This document shows, piece after piece, positions 10,429 to 21,732 of a stretch of DNA of 33,432 nucleotides (the stretch's first letter is position 1; each line of letters begins with the position of its first letter). Source of the DNA: an uncultured Clostridia bacterium (GTDB taxonomy: Bacteria > Bacillota > Clostridia > TANB77 > CAG-508); the NCBI GenBank assembly GCA_947629765.1, contig CANREW010000013.1:1-33432 (forward strand), given 5' to 3'. A model generated the notes under the pieces. It did not search any database. It saw only the letters and a list, made by a program, of their open reading frames with translations, and was not told the DNA's origin. The position numbers and the translations under genes are program-made.

Positions 10429-11960
10429 TATCTTTCTATTAAACTTTCTCCAGTCATTTCTTTTGGTTTATTTAATCCCATTATATCAAGCATTGTAGGT
10501 GCTAAGTCAGCAAGTTTACCTGGTTTTAATTTTACATTTTCCATTCCATATAATATCAGTGGAACTGGATTTGTTGTATGTGCTGTATGTGGTTCTCCTG
10601 TTTTATAGTCTATCATTTGCTCTGCATTTCCGTGATCTGCTGTAATCAAAAGAACTCCTCCAACTTCTTTTATAGCTTCTACTACTTTTCCTACACATTC
10701 GTCTACAACTTCTATTGCTTTTATTGCAGCTTCCAAACTACCAGTATGACCTACCATATCTGGATTTGCATAGTTTAATATGATGTTATCATATTTTCTT
10801 TCTTTGATTGCAGTAATTAATTTTTCTGTTACTTCATAAGCACTCATTTCTGGCTTTAGGTCATAAGTTGCAACCTTTGGCGAAGGAACTAGTATTCTAT
10901 CTTCTCCTTCAAATACCTTTTCTTCTCCACCATTAAAGAAAAATGTTACATGTGCATATTTTTCAGTTTCTGCAATTCTTAATTGTTTTAATCCCTTAGA
11001 ACTAATATATTCTCCAAATGTATTATTAAGTTTTGTAGGTTTAAATGCTATATGTACATTTGGCATTGTTTCATCATATTGAGTAAAGCATACAAAGTAT
11101 AAATTTAGCTTTTTGGTTTCAAATTCACTAAAATTATTATCTACTAATGTTCTTGTTATTTGTCTTGCTCTATCTGGTCTAAAATTAAAGAATATTACTG
11201 AATCATGTTCTTCTATTTTTGCAACTGGCTCATTATTAGCTGAACAGATAACAATTGGTTCTATAAATTCGTCAAATATTTCCTGCTCATAAGATTTTTC
11301 AACTGCCATTACGCTGTCAGTATATTTTTTTCCTACACCATTTACCATGGCATCATAAGCAAGTTGTATTCTTTCCCATCTCTTGTCTCTATCCATTGCA
11401 TAATATCTACCAGAAATTGTAGCAATTTTTCCTATTCCCTTTTCTTGCATTTTTTCTTTTAGTTTAGAAATATACATTTCGCCTGATGCTGGTGGGGTAT
11501 CTCTACCATCCATAAAGCAATGTACGAATACATCTTCAAAGCCTTTTCTTTTTGCAAACTCTAATAATCCATACAAATGTCTTATGTGACTATGTACACC
11601 ACCATCTGATACTAGTCCCATTATGTGCAATTTTGAATTGTATTTTTTGCAATTTTCAATTGCATCATTAAATTCCTTTATACTAAAGAAATCTCCATCT
11701 TCTATTGATTTTGTTATTCTCGTTAATTCTTGGTATACAACTCTTCCTGCTCCAATATTTGTATGTCCTACTTCAGAATTTCCCATTTGTCCCTCTGGAA
11801 GTCCAACATGCAAACCACTTGTATATACTTGCGTTGTTGGACAAGTTGCCATTAATTTATCTATATTTGGTGTGTTTGCAAGTTTTATACTATTTCCTTT
11901 TTCTTCTGTATTTATTCCAAATCCATCAAGTATCATTAACATCGTTAGTTTGTTTTTCAT
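10428..11960 (-). CDS. gpmI: 2,3-bisphosphoglycerate-independent phosphoglycerate mutase
   Basis: 510 aa; [37 protein letters not shown]. Confidence 0.97.
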   Translation of the reverse strand: MKNKLTMLMILDGFGINTEEKGNSIKLANTPNIDKLMATCPTTQVYTSGLHVGLPEGQMGNSEVGHTNIGAGRVVYQELTRITKSIEDGDFFSIKEFNDAIENCKKYNSKLHIMGLVSDGGVHSHIRHLYGLLEFAKRKGFEDVFVHCFMDGRDTPPASGEMYISKLKEKMQEKGIGKIATISGRYYAMDRDKRWERIQLAYDAMVNGVGKKYTDSVMAVEKSYEQEIFDEFIEPIVICSANNEPVAKIEEHDSVIFFNFRPDRARQITRTLVDNNFSEFETKKLNLYFVCFTQYDETMPNVHIAFKPTKLNNTFGEYISSKGLKQLRIAETEKYAHVTFFFNGGEEKVFEGEDRILVPSPKVATYDLKPEMSAYEVTEKLITAIKERKYDNIILNYANPDMVGHTGSLEAAIKAIEVVDECVGKVVEAIKEVGGVLLITADHGNAEQMIDYKTGEPHTAHTTNPVPLILYGMENVKLKPGKLADLAPTMLDIMGLNKPKEMTGESLIER

Positions 11961-11987
11961 AAATTTTTTAGTCCCTCTTTCTATAAA

Positions 11988-12734
11988 TTAAAAGTTTACA
12001 ATTTTTGAAAATTCTTCTGGCTTTAAGCTAGCTCCTCCAACTAAGCCACCATCAATATCTGATTTTGTGAATAATTCTCTTGCATTTGAGCTTTTTACAC
12101 TTCCGCCATATTGTATTATAACACATTCTGCTACATCATTTCCATAAATTTTTGCAATTTCTTCTCTTATTTTCTTTACGCTATCATTTGCATCATCTGC
12201 TGTAGCTGTTTTTCCTGTTCCTATTGCCCAGATTGGCTCATATGCAATTATTGTATTTTTAACTTGTTCATTAGTTAGTCCTTCTAATGCAAGTCTTGTT
12301 TGTCTTGTTATTACATCTATAGTTTTTCCTTGTTCTCTTTCTTCTAATGTTTCTCCTACGCATACTATTGGTTTAAGTCCATATGTAAATGCTGCTTTTA
12401 ATTTTTTATTAACTGTTTCATCAGTTTCTGCAAAATATTGTCTTCTTTCAGAGTGTCCTATTATTACATATTCTACGCCAATAGATTTAAGCATCTTTCC
12501 TGATACTTCTCCTGTGTATGCTCCGCTTTCTTCAAAATGCATATTTTGTGCACCTATTTTTATATTTGTATCTTGTACATTTAAAAGAGCATAGAATAAA
12601 TCTGTGTATGGAACACATAATATTACTTCATTTTCTGTATCCTTTACTAATGGTGTAAATTCTTTTATAAAATTAATTGTTTCATCTGGAAGCATATTCA
12701 TTTTCCAGTTTCCTGCGATTACTTTTCTTCTCAT
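11988..12734 (-). CDS. tpiA: triosephosphate isomerase
   Basis: 248 aa; RKVIAGNWKMN, IIGHSERR, AYEPIWAIGTGKTA, YGGSVKSSN. Confidence 0.98.
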   Translation of the reverse strand: MRRKVIAGNWKMNMLPDETINFIKEFTPLVKDTENEVILCVPYTDLFYALLNVQDTNIKIGAQNMHFEESGAYTGEVSGKMLKSIGVEYVIIGHSERRQYFAETDETVNKKLKAAFTYGLKPIVCVGETLEEREQGKTIDVITRQTRLALEGLTNEQVKNTIIAYEPIWAIGTGKTATADDANDSVKKIREEIAKIYGNDVAECVIIQYGGSVKSSNARELFTKSDIDGGLVGGASLKPEEFSKIVNF

Positions 12735-12791
12735 AATTTTTTCTCCTTTATTTTAAATTAACAACGCAAGGCGAAGTTTTTATATTTTATT

Positions 12792-13976
12792 TTATAAATT
12801 TTGTAAGCAATCTATTCCTGGAAGAACTTTTCCTTCTAAAAATTCAAGTGATGCTCCACCACCAGTAGAAATGTGAGTCATTTTATCTGCAAATCCTGCT
12901 TTTTCTATTGCGGCTGCTGAATCTCCTCCACCTATTACTGTTACGGCATCTATATTTCCAAGTATTCTTGCAATTTCATTTGTACCAGTTGCGAACTTCT
13001 CAAACTCAAATACCCCTAGTGGTCCATTCCACATAACTGTTTTTGCATTTTTTAATACTTCTTCATATTTTTTAATAGTTTCAGGTCCTATATCTAGTCC
13101 CATCCATCCATCTTCTATTTTATCTGCACTTACAATTTTGCTTTCTGCATCTTTGTCGTATTCCTTTGCGGCATTAACATCTACGGGTAGAAGCAATTCA
13201 ACATTTTTTGCTTTTGCTTTTTCAAGAAGTTCTTTTGCTAAATCTAGCTTATCTTCTTCGCATATTGAAGATCCTATATTTAATCCCTTTGCTTTTAGGA
13301 ATGTATATGCCATTCCTCCACCGATTATTAAAGTATCAACTTTGTCTATTAAGTTATTTATTACTGATATTTTATCTGATACTTTCTTTCCTCCAAGTAT
13401 TGCAACAAATGGTCTTTGAGGATTATTTAAGCTATCTCCTAAGAATTTTATTTCTTTTTCTATTAAGAATCCTGATACTGCTGGTAAAAATTCTGCAACA
13501 CCTGCTGTAGAACTATGGGCTCTATGTGATGTACCAAAAGCATCATTTACATATATCTCTGCTAGACTTGCTAGTTCTTTTGAAAATTCTCTATCGTTTG
13601 CTTCTTCTCTTTTATCAAATCTAACATTTTCAAGTAATACTACTTCTTTTTCTTTCATATTGCTTGTTAAAGCTTTTGCACTTTCTCCAACTATATCGTC
13701 GGCAAGTTTTACTTCGCATCCTAACTCTCTTGAAAGTTCATCTCTTACTGGTTTAAGTGAGAATTCTTTTTTAACTTCTCCCTTTGGTCTTCCTAGGTGT
13801 GAGCAAAGTATTACCTTTGCATTATGTTCTATTAAATATTTAATTGTTGGAAGTGCTCCGACAATTCTTCTTGTATCTGTTATATTTCCATTCTCGTCTT
13901 GTGGTACATTAAAATCACATCTAACTAGAACTTTTTTTCCAGATACATCTATATCTCTTACAGTTTTCTTATCCAT
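12792..13976 (-). CDS. pgk: phosphoglycerate kinase
   Basis: 394 aa; [45 protein letters not shown]. Confidence 0.98.
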   Translation of the reverse strand: MDKKTVRDIDVSGKKVLVRCDFNVPQDENGNITDTRRIVGALPTIKYLIEHNAKVILCSHLGRPKGEVKKEFSLKPVRDELSRELGCEVKLADDIVGESAKALTSNMKEKEVVLLENVRFDKREEANDREFSKELASLAEIYVNDAFGTSHRAHSSTAGVAEFLPAVSGFLIEKEIKFLGDSLNNPQRPFVAILGGKKVSDKISVINNLIDKVDTLIIGGGMAYTFLKAKGLNIGSSICEEDKLDLAKELLEKAKAKNVELLLPVDVNAAKEYDKDAESKIVSADKIEDGWMGLDIGPETIKKYEEVLKNAKTVMWNGPLGVFEFEKFATGTNEIARILGNIDAVTVIGGGDSAAAIEKAGFADKMTHISTGGGASLEFLEGKVLPGIDCLQNL

Positions 13977-14009
13977 AAAAACCTCCGTTTTCTATGTTTT
14001 AACAACATT

Positions 14010-14054
14010 AAATCAGGAGTTGGAGGCTTTTTCTTTTTCTCCAATTCCTGATTT
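14010..14054 (-). terminator. hairpin between gap and pgk
   Basis: aaatcaggagttggag ... ctccaattcctgattt, 16-bp near-perfect arms. Confidence 0.65.
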
Positions 14055-14064
14055 ATTTTAATTA

Positions 14065-15126
<1,062 letters not shown>

Positions 15127-15203
15127 TTAATCCTTCACTATTGTATAACAAAGTAGTAAACTTTGCAAGTCTTTTTTTAGTTTTGAATTATTTATTTTAT
15201 AAT

Positions 15204-15240
15204 AACAAAAATACAGCCTAAAATTGGCTGTATTTTTGTT
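15204..15240 (-). terminator. terminator downstream of 15274-16041
   Basis: aacaaaaatacagcc taaaatt ggctgtatttttgtt, 15-bp perfect arms. Confidence 0.8.
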
Positions 15241-15273
15241 GTTTTGGAGTTAGATATATTTTTAAAATTTTTC

Positions 15274-16041
15274 CTACATCGACTTTGGTAAATAGAAAAT
15301 ATATTCTGTCCAATTTACGAATTCCTGTGTTACATCCTTTTCATTGCCACTCTTGTCTGCAATAATGTCTCGCTTTGTATAATTTTTTATTATCAGATAT
15401 GGTGTTTCGTCATCGTCAATAAAGTCTATCTTAGAGTTGTCTGCTGGAGCAGAATCATACTCAAATTTACCAGTTTCAGTATTTTTATACCAATATGACA
15501 ATTTATCACTTGTAGATACACTTCCTGTTATAGTACTTCTTCCGTTGCCCTCTACATGTCCAGATACCTCTTGGAGTGGTAAATCATAGATGTCAACTAT
15601 TTCTCTCCTTTCACTGCTTAATACTATATCCTCGCTTCTTCTTTCATAGTTATTGCTATAAAAACTGAAAGCTAGAAACGTCCATAATAGAATAAATGCA
15701 TAATGACAACTCAGGCCTACTACAATAAATTTTTTAGCGCCTTCTTTTTCTTCTTGATAATAATGTGCTTTTTTCTCTATATTAGGCATTATAAAGGCTA
15801 GCCAAAACATAATAATGTAATAGAGTGCTATTGCAATAAATATATGTTCTATTTTTGTCCCAAGTTGAAAGCCAATATATCCTCCTACTGCTAAGCCTCC
15901 TACCATGTCTTCGAACATTGCAAGGAAATAGTCATATTTAGTTACTTTTTCTTTGTTTTCTGTTTTTCGTCTAATTCTGACAGAAAATATAGTAGTAATA
16001 ATCACTATTAACAACACAACTATTGCATGCCACCAAAACAT
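15274..16041 (-). CDS. hypothetical membrane protein
   Basis: 255-aa ORF with several hydrophobic segments; family not recognised. Confidence 0.7.
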   Translation of the reverse strand: MFWWHAIVVLLIVIITTIFSVRIRRKTENKEKVTKYDYFLAMFEDMVGGLAVGGYIGFQLGTKIEHIFIAIALYYIIMFWLAFIMPNIEKKAHYYQEEKEGAKKFIVVGLSCHYAFILLWTFLAFSFYSNNYERRSEDIVLSSERREIVDIYDLPLQEVSGHVEGNGRSTITGSVSTSDKLSYWYKNTETGKFEYDSAPADNSKIDFIDDDETPYLIIKNYTKRDIIADKSGNEKDVTQEFVNWTEYIFYLPKSM

Positions 16042-16165
16042 TTTTTTATCCTCCTGAAAATAATTATTTTGCTAATGCTGTATATATCTACCTGCTGTAA
16101 AACAGAATTGCAAAAAATTTTACATAATCATTTTATCATAATTCTTTTTCTTTGTAAATAGGCAA

Positions 16166-16223
16166 TAAAAAGAAGCATAAGATTTATATGTTAAATGCGC
16201 ATACAAATCTTATGCTTCTTTTA
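16166..16223 (-). terminator. terminator downstream of 16238-16435
   Basis: aaaagaagcataagattt ... aaatcttatgcttctttt inverted repeat. Confidence 0.75.
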
Positions 16224-16237
16224 TACTATTAATCCGA

Positions 16238-16435
16238 TTAAAATTTAATTTCTTGAAATAAGAAATTCTTAAATCCTTGCCAAGTAATTTCTTGATGTAA
16301 AAATTCATTTATTTCGTCTTCAACTTTTTGTTGATGTGGTGTTAATTCAACATTAATTTCTTGTGTAAAGAAACCTACAAATTTACTCCAAAAACCTACC
16401 TTTGCTGGTAATACTGATTCGTTATTTTCTTCCAT
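16238..16435 (-). CDS. small hypothetical protein (65 aa) with internal FxQEI repeats
   Basis: Good RBS; MEENNESVLPAKVGFWSKFVGFFTQEINVELTPHQQKVEDEINEFLHQEITWQGFKNFLFQEIKF. Confidence 0.65.
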   Translation of the reverse strand: MEENNESVLPAKVGFWSKFVGFFTQEINVELTPHQQKVEDEINEFLHQEITWQGFKNFLFQEIKF

Positions 16436-16579
16436 TTATATTTCCTCCTTTGTTATTTAACTCCCTTATTTTACTTATATTATATATACTATACTTTTTT
16501 TTATTTTTCAAGGTTTTTCTAGTATTTTTTATATTAAATTTTTGTTTCACTATTGTTACAAATATATTACAAAGCGTCG

Positions 16580-17878
16580 TTATTCCTTGTTACCTAGCAA
16601 TAGCTCATTTTCTGTTTCTTCAATTTTTACTTTTACTATTTTATTTTCTAAATCACTATCATTGCTTTTTGCTGCAACATACAAATAATTTTTTGTATGT
16701 CCTTTAAAATATTCTCCGAATTTTTTCTTCTATTAAAACATCTACTGTCTTTCCTATATATGATCTATTGTATTCTTCTTGCATAGAATTTGATAGTGCT
16801 ATTACTTTTTTACTTCTTACTTCTTTTATTTCTGGTGCAACTTGGTTTGGAAATTTTTCAGCCTTTGTACCAGCTCTTTTTGAATATTTAAATGTATGTA
16901 TTTTATAGAATTTTATTTCCTTTAAAAACTCATAGCTTTCATTAAATTCCTCATCTGTCTCTCCAGGAAATCCTACGATAACATCTGCTGTTAAAATTAC
17001 ATCAGGAAAATATTCTCTTAAAAGTCTTGTAGCCTCTTTAAATTCGTCAGGTGTATATCTTCTGTTCATTCTCTTTAAAGTCTCCCTGCATCCACTTTGC
17101 AAAGATAAATGAAAATGATTACATATTTTATTTAATTTAATTAATCTTGTCACAAATTCTTTTGTTATAAGTTTTGGTTCTAGTGAGCCTAGCCTTATTC
17201 TTTCTATTCCATCTATTTCATCTATTCTTTCTAATAAGTCTATTAAACTTATATTCTCTTTAAAATCTTTTCCATATGATGCAATATGAATCCCTGTTAA
17301 TACTACTTCTTTTATTCCTAATTTTGCGACTTCTTTTATTTCTTCTTCTATGTTTTCTATTTTTCTACTTCTAACTCGACCTCTTGCATAAGGAATTATG
17401 CAGTATGTACAAAATCTATCACAACCATCTTGTATTTTTATAACTGTTCTTGCTTTTTCAGTATAAATAGTACTTCCAAATTCAACATATTCTTTTTGAT
17501 GCATTACATCAGTTATATTCTCTTTTTCTTCTTTTTTGTAATTTTCAACATATTTTACAATATCTTTTTTCTCATTATTTCCAAGTATTAAGTCTATTTC
17601 TTCATATTTTTCTAATTCTTCTTTTGCGACTTGTGCATAACAACCTGTCACGACCAATATTCCGATTTTTGTTTATTTGTTTTGCCCTTCTTAATATTTG
17701 TCTTGATTTTCTATCTGAAATGTTTGTTACTGTACAGGTATTTACTATATACACATCTGCTTTTTCATCAAATTTAACTATTTTATATCCACTTTTCTCA
17801 AATTGACTTGCCATTGCATTTGATTCATACTGATTTGTTTTACAACCGAAGTGTATATATTGCAACTGTTTTTTCCAT
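16580..17878 (-). CDS. mtaB: tRNA methylthiotransferase MtaB, requires three +1 frameshifts
   Basis: From ATG 17878: MEKTVAIYTL-(C)GG-TTGT gives MEKTVAIYTLGCKTNQYESNAM; then QINKNGILVVTGCYAQVAKEE and VLIEEKIGEYFKGHTKNYLYVAAKSNDSDLENKIVKVKIEETENELLLGNKE stop at 16580. CxxxCxxC: RFCTYCIIPYARGRVRSR. 1299 nt minus 3 = 431 aa plus stop. Confidence 0.9.
16716..16718 (-). other. +1 frameshift site ATT CGGA GAA (mtaB site 3)
   Basis: Zero frame stops after RRIF; +1 continues 46 codons through a C-terminal TRAM-like segment. Confidence 0.8.
17662..17664 (-). other. +1 frameshift site AAT CGGA ATA (mtaB site 2)
   Basis: +1 joins QINKN-G-ILVVTGCYAQ. Confidence 0.85.
17846..17848 (-). other. +1 frameshift site CTT CGGT TGT (mtaB site 1)
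   Basis: Codon 11 is CGG, zero frame CGG TTG TAA; +1 gives the conserved N-terminal TLGCK. Confidence 0.85.
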
Positions 17879-17883
17879 ATTAA

Positions 17884-18898
17884 TTATTTCCTTTTTCTTT
17901 TATCTAAAACGTCTAAATTATCTAATGCTTTACCAGTTCCAAGGGCTACACATGACACAGCATCGTTAGCTATCATAACATTTATTCCGGTTTTCTCTTG
18001 CAAAAGTTTATCTAAACCATCTACTAAGCTTCCTCCTCCTGTCATATATATGCCCTTATTACTAATATCAGCTATTAGTTCTGGTGGTGTTTTTTCAAGT
18101 ACTGAATGTACTGCATCAACCACCATCATTGCTGGTTCTATCAAAGCTTCTAGCATTTCGCTAGAATGAATTGTTATTGTCTTTGGAAGTCCGGTGCCTA
18201 AATCTCTTCCTCTTATATCCATTTCTAAGTCTTGCATCTTTGGATATACACATCCAATATTTATTTTTAAATCTTCTGCTGTTCTTTCTCCTATTATTAC
18301 ATTGTGTTTTCTTTTTATATATTTAACTACTGCTTCATCAAATTTATCTCCTGCAACTTTTAGAGATGTACTTACAACAGATCCACCAAGTGAAATTACT
18401 GCAACATCTGTTGTTCCTCCTCCTATATCTACTACCATATTCCCTTGTGGTTTTGATATATCTATTCCAGCACCGTATTGCTGCTGCAATTGGTTCTTCT
18501 ATCAAATATACTTTTTTTGCTCCTGCTTGTGCTGCTGCATCTATTACTGCTTTTTTCTCTACTTCTGTAACCTGAGAAGGTATACAAATCATTATTCTAG
18601 GTGAAAATATAGTTCTTCCACATATTTTATTTATAAAATATCTTAGCATTTTTTCTGTTACTGTATAGTCTGAAATAACCCCATCTTTCAATGGTCTTGT
18701 AGCGACGATACTACCTGGTGTTCTACCAAGCATTCTTCTTGCCTCTTGGCCAACTGCAAGAACATCTCCTGTTGAATTATCCACAGCAACAACTGATGGC
18801 TCTCTTAAAACTATTCCCTTTCCTTTTACAAAGGCTAAAACCGTTGCAGTTCCTAAATCTATACCTATATCCTGTCCAAAAGAAAACATTTTTGCCAA
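17884..18898 (-). CDS. mreB: rod shape-determining protein MreB, requires one +1 frameshift
   Basis: ORFs 18898-18344 and 18489-17884 join at 18475 as [39 protein letters not shown]; 337 aa. Confidence 0.95.
18473..18475 (-). other. +1 frameshift site ATA CGGT GCT (mreB)
   Basis: Codon 142 is CGG. Observed GCAATACGGTGCTGG against expected GCA ATA GGT GCT GG; because the preceding base is A, C is the unambiguous extra base. Confidence 0.9.
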
Positions 18899-19010
18899 AC
18901 TCCTTTATTCTAATATTACAAAACTATTACAATTATATTACATTTGTAACATTTTTTCAATAGCTTTAAGGTAAGTTTTAAGAATTAATTACAGCTTAAA
19001 TTTTATCTTA

Positions 19011-19851
19011 TTATTTAAACCCTAACCCATAAGCCTCTCTTGCATTAAATATTGTCATAAATGAGTTCTTATCAATTGATTTTGCTATTTGCCTTATTCT
19101 CACAATTTGATTTCTAGAAGCTACACACCACAAGATTTTCTTCTCCTCTTTTCTGTACATTCCTGTTGCATATATTGCTGTACTCCCTCTTTTTAATTGC
19201 TCACTTATTGAATTTGCAATTTCTTCATATTTATCTGATACTATAAAAATCATTTTAGTATAATTTGTTCCTTCTGCTATTATCTCAATTATTTTACCAT
19301 CAATATATATTGCAATTGCAGAGTATAAACCTATCTCGATTTGTTTTAAAGCTATCATATTTGCTCCAACTATAATAGTATCTAAAAAGACAATCAGACT
19401 TCCTGTTTTAAAGGTTGGAAAATACTTCGACAAAATATTACTAAGTAAATCTGTTCCTCCTGTTGATGCATTATTTCTAAGTACTATTGCTGTTCCTATA
19501 CCTACTAATAATCCTCCATAAATACTTGCTAAAAGCTTATCGTCTGTTACAACTGTAATATCTTCAAACATAACTTCAAAAGCATTTAAAAGAAGTGAAA
19601 AAGCTACTGTTCCGAACGATCGCTCTTACAAAGAAACCCTTTCCCATTTTTATATATGCAATGATAAATAAAGGAATATTTAAAATAAGTGTAGTTGTAC
19701 CAATTTTTGCTCCAAATAAATAATATAGAATTGTAGCAATTCCATTAAATCCTCCTGATGATAATTGGTTTGGAAGTAAAAATAAAGTTATTCCAGCTGC
19801 CATAAAAGCACAGCCTGCCACAGTGATTAAAGTTTCTTTTAGAAATTTCAT
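19011..19851 (-). CDS. YitT family (DUF2179) membrane protein, requires one +1 frameshift
   Basis: MKFLKETLITVAGCAFMAAGITLFLLPNQLSSGGFNGIATILYYL...FFVRAIVGTVAFSLLLNAFEVMFEDITVVTDDKLLASIYGGLLVGIGTAIVLRNNASTGGTDLL after the shift at 19614; RBS GGAGG upstream of ATG 19851. Confidence 0.9.
19612..19614 (-). other. +1 frameshift site GTT CGGA ACA (yitT)
   Basis: +1 joins RAIVGTVAFSLLLNAFEVMFEDI. Confidence 0.8.
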
Positions 19852-19867
19852 ATAGCCTCCAATTAGG

Positions 19868-19916
19868 CACAAAAATACCTATATTTGTATTATTTACAAA
19901 CATAGGCACTTTTATG
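19868..19916 (-). terminator. hairpin downstream of the radical-SAM-like gene
   Basis: gcacaaaaatacctatatttgta ttatt tacaaacataggcacttttatgc imperfect inverted repeat. Confidence 0.55.
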
Positions 19917-19917
19917 C

Positions 19918-20793
19918 TTAATTGCTATATACTTCTTCTACACTCATTTTAGATTTTCCAATCTTTATATCTGGATTTCCTTCAACTTTTATTTCAACAT
20001 CATATAGTTCTTTTAATTTTTCTGCATTTTCCTTTTTATATCCAGTTATATTTGGTAATTCTTTTGGATTTACCTCTATTTTTACTTTTCTTACTTTTAC
20101 ATTGAATTTTTTAATTTTGTCCACTATACTATCATACCAAATACTATCTGTTACAAGTTGTCCAAATTCTTCGTGATATGGACCAGCGATTATTTCTGTT
20201 TCCTTCGATTTATTTAGCTCATTTTGTTTTACTATACTAATCTGTTTTATATGTCTTCTATTAAACTCATATACAACTTCTTTGCATCTTTCTACTGCTT
20301 GGTTTACAGTTAGAGGCTCATATCTTCCTTCTTTAAATTCCTGTGCTAGTTGAGTATTTTTCATAACTACCATTGGATATATTCTTATTCTGTTAGGTCT
20401 TAGCTTTGAAAGTTCTCTTGCTGTGTTTAATTCGTCAAACTTAGTACTATCTGGAAGTCCTACTCCTACTTGAAAAGATAGATTGTATCCTCTTCTTTTT
20501 ACTAATTTTGCACTCTTTTTTATATCTAATCTATTATATTTATATCCACATCTATTTAGTATATAATCATTCGTAGACTGTGTTTCAAGTTCTATTGTAG
20601 ATACATTGTATTTTTTTAGCATTTTAACTAATTCTTTATCAACTGCATTTGGTGCAATAGAAAGTTTTATTTTATTAAATCTTTTATGCAAGATATCTCT
20701 ATTTGTTTCTTCTAAAAGCTTTATTATATTTTCTTTTGTTAAACCTGTAATACTACCTATAAATATTTCGCTTCCTGCTTTCATAAATTTCAA
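19918..20793 (-). CDS. Elp3/radical-SAM-like protein lacking the N-terminal Fe-S motif
   Basis: KLSIAPNAVDKELVKMLKKYNVSTIELETQS...FQVGVGLPDST...RIRIYPMVVMKNTQL...AGPYHEEFGQLVTD resembles the C-terminal part of COG1243-type proteins; start directly abuts the rnc stop. Confidence 0.6.
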   Translation of the reverse strand: MKFMKAGSEIFIGSITGLTKENIIKLLEETNRDILHKRFNKIKLSIAPNAVDKELVKMLKKYNVSTIELETQSTNDYILNRCGYKYNRLDIKKSAKLVKRRGYNLSFQVGVGLPDSTKFDELNTARELSKLRPNRIRIYPMVVMKNTQLAQEFKEGRYEPLTVNQAVERCKEVVYEFNRRHIKQISIVKQNELNKSKETEIIAGPYHEEFGQLVTDSIWYDSIVDKIKKFNVKVRKVKIEVNPKELPNITGYKKENAEKLKELYDVEIKVEGNPDIKIGKSKMSVEEVYSN

Positions 20794-21478
20794 CTATCCT
20801 TTCTTTTCTATTATTTCTAATGCCTCTTTTGCTGCATGCATTTCTGCATTTTTCTTACTACTTCCGACTTCCCATTGCAAGTTTTTTTCCATTGCAAAAT
20901 ACTTCTGTTACAAAATTTTTATTATGATCTGGTCCATTTTCAGACACTATTTTATATTCGATTTTAACATTTCCATGTATTTGAAGTTTTTCTTGAAGTG
21001 CAGTTTTATAGTCTTTTATTCCAACATTATGGCTTGCAAATTCTATCGCCTCTTTAAGATTTGATATTATGAACTGCTCTGCATTTTCTAGGTTGCTGTC
21101 TAAATATATAGCTGCAATCACTGCCTCCACACTATCTGCTAATATTGCTTTATTCTTTACCCCTTCTTCTGTTTGCTCACCTTTTCCAACAATTAAGAAT
21201 TTATCAAAATGTAGATTTTTTGCAATAGTATATAGGCTTTCTTCACATACAACAGTTGCTCTAACCTTTGTCATTTCACCTTCTTTTAAGTATCTATAAT
21301 TACTATATAAATACTTGCTAGTTATAAACTCTAATATACTATCTCCCAAATATTCAAGTTTTTCATTACTCTCTACTCCATTTACATTTGCATACGATGT
21401 ATGTGTTAAAGCTGTTCTAAGTAGGTTCTTGTCTTGGAAGGTATAACCTATATTTTTTTCGACTTCTTCAAACTGCAT
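20794..21478 (-). CDS. rnc: ribonuclease III, requires one +1 frameshift
   Basis: NEKLEYLGDSILEFITSKYLY signature; dsRBD KTALQEKLQIHGNVKIEYKI...FVTEVFCNGKKLAMGSGSSKKNAEMHAAKEALEIIEKKG stop after the shift at 20866; 227 aa. Confidence 0.95.
20864..20866 (-). other. +1 frameshift site AGT CGGA AGT (rnc)
   Basis: Zero frame CGG AAG TAG; +1 restores dsRBD GSGSSKKNAEMHAAKEAL. Confidence 0.85.
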
Positions 21479-21536
21479 ATTTTTTCCTCCTACTAGGTAT
21501 TATACAATGTGTTTTTATAAAAAGCAAGACGTAATA

Positions 21537-21675
21537 AGACAATAATATTTATTTTTCAAGATGCTTGTCGTTTGCAGCCTACAAATTGAATTTTTAATAA
21601 AGTAGGCTGCAAAAGTCGCCCTTCGCTTCGCTACGGTTGGTCGCTACGCGCATCTTTTAAATAAATATTATTGTC
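21537..21675. repeat. 139-bp foldback/MITE-like element
   Basis: Outer arms agacaataatatttattttt...aaataaatattattgtct and inner arms tttgcagcctac/gtaggctgcaaa. Confidence 0.65.
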
Positions 21676-21690
21676 TTTATAAATATAAAA

Positions 21691-21724
21691 AGATAGGTAT
21701 TCTTTTGCAAAAGTATACCTATCT
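21691..21724 (-). terminator. terminator downstream of ileS
   Basis: agataggtat ... atacctatct hairpin. Confidence 0.65.
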
Positions 21725-21732
21725 TATATGTT

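Noticed and set aside
17602-17865. ORF-track start of mtaB at TTG 17865 (MQYIHFGCK)
   Set aside because: ATG 17878 plus the CGG shift gives the family-typical N-terminus MEKTVAIYTLGCKTNQYE.
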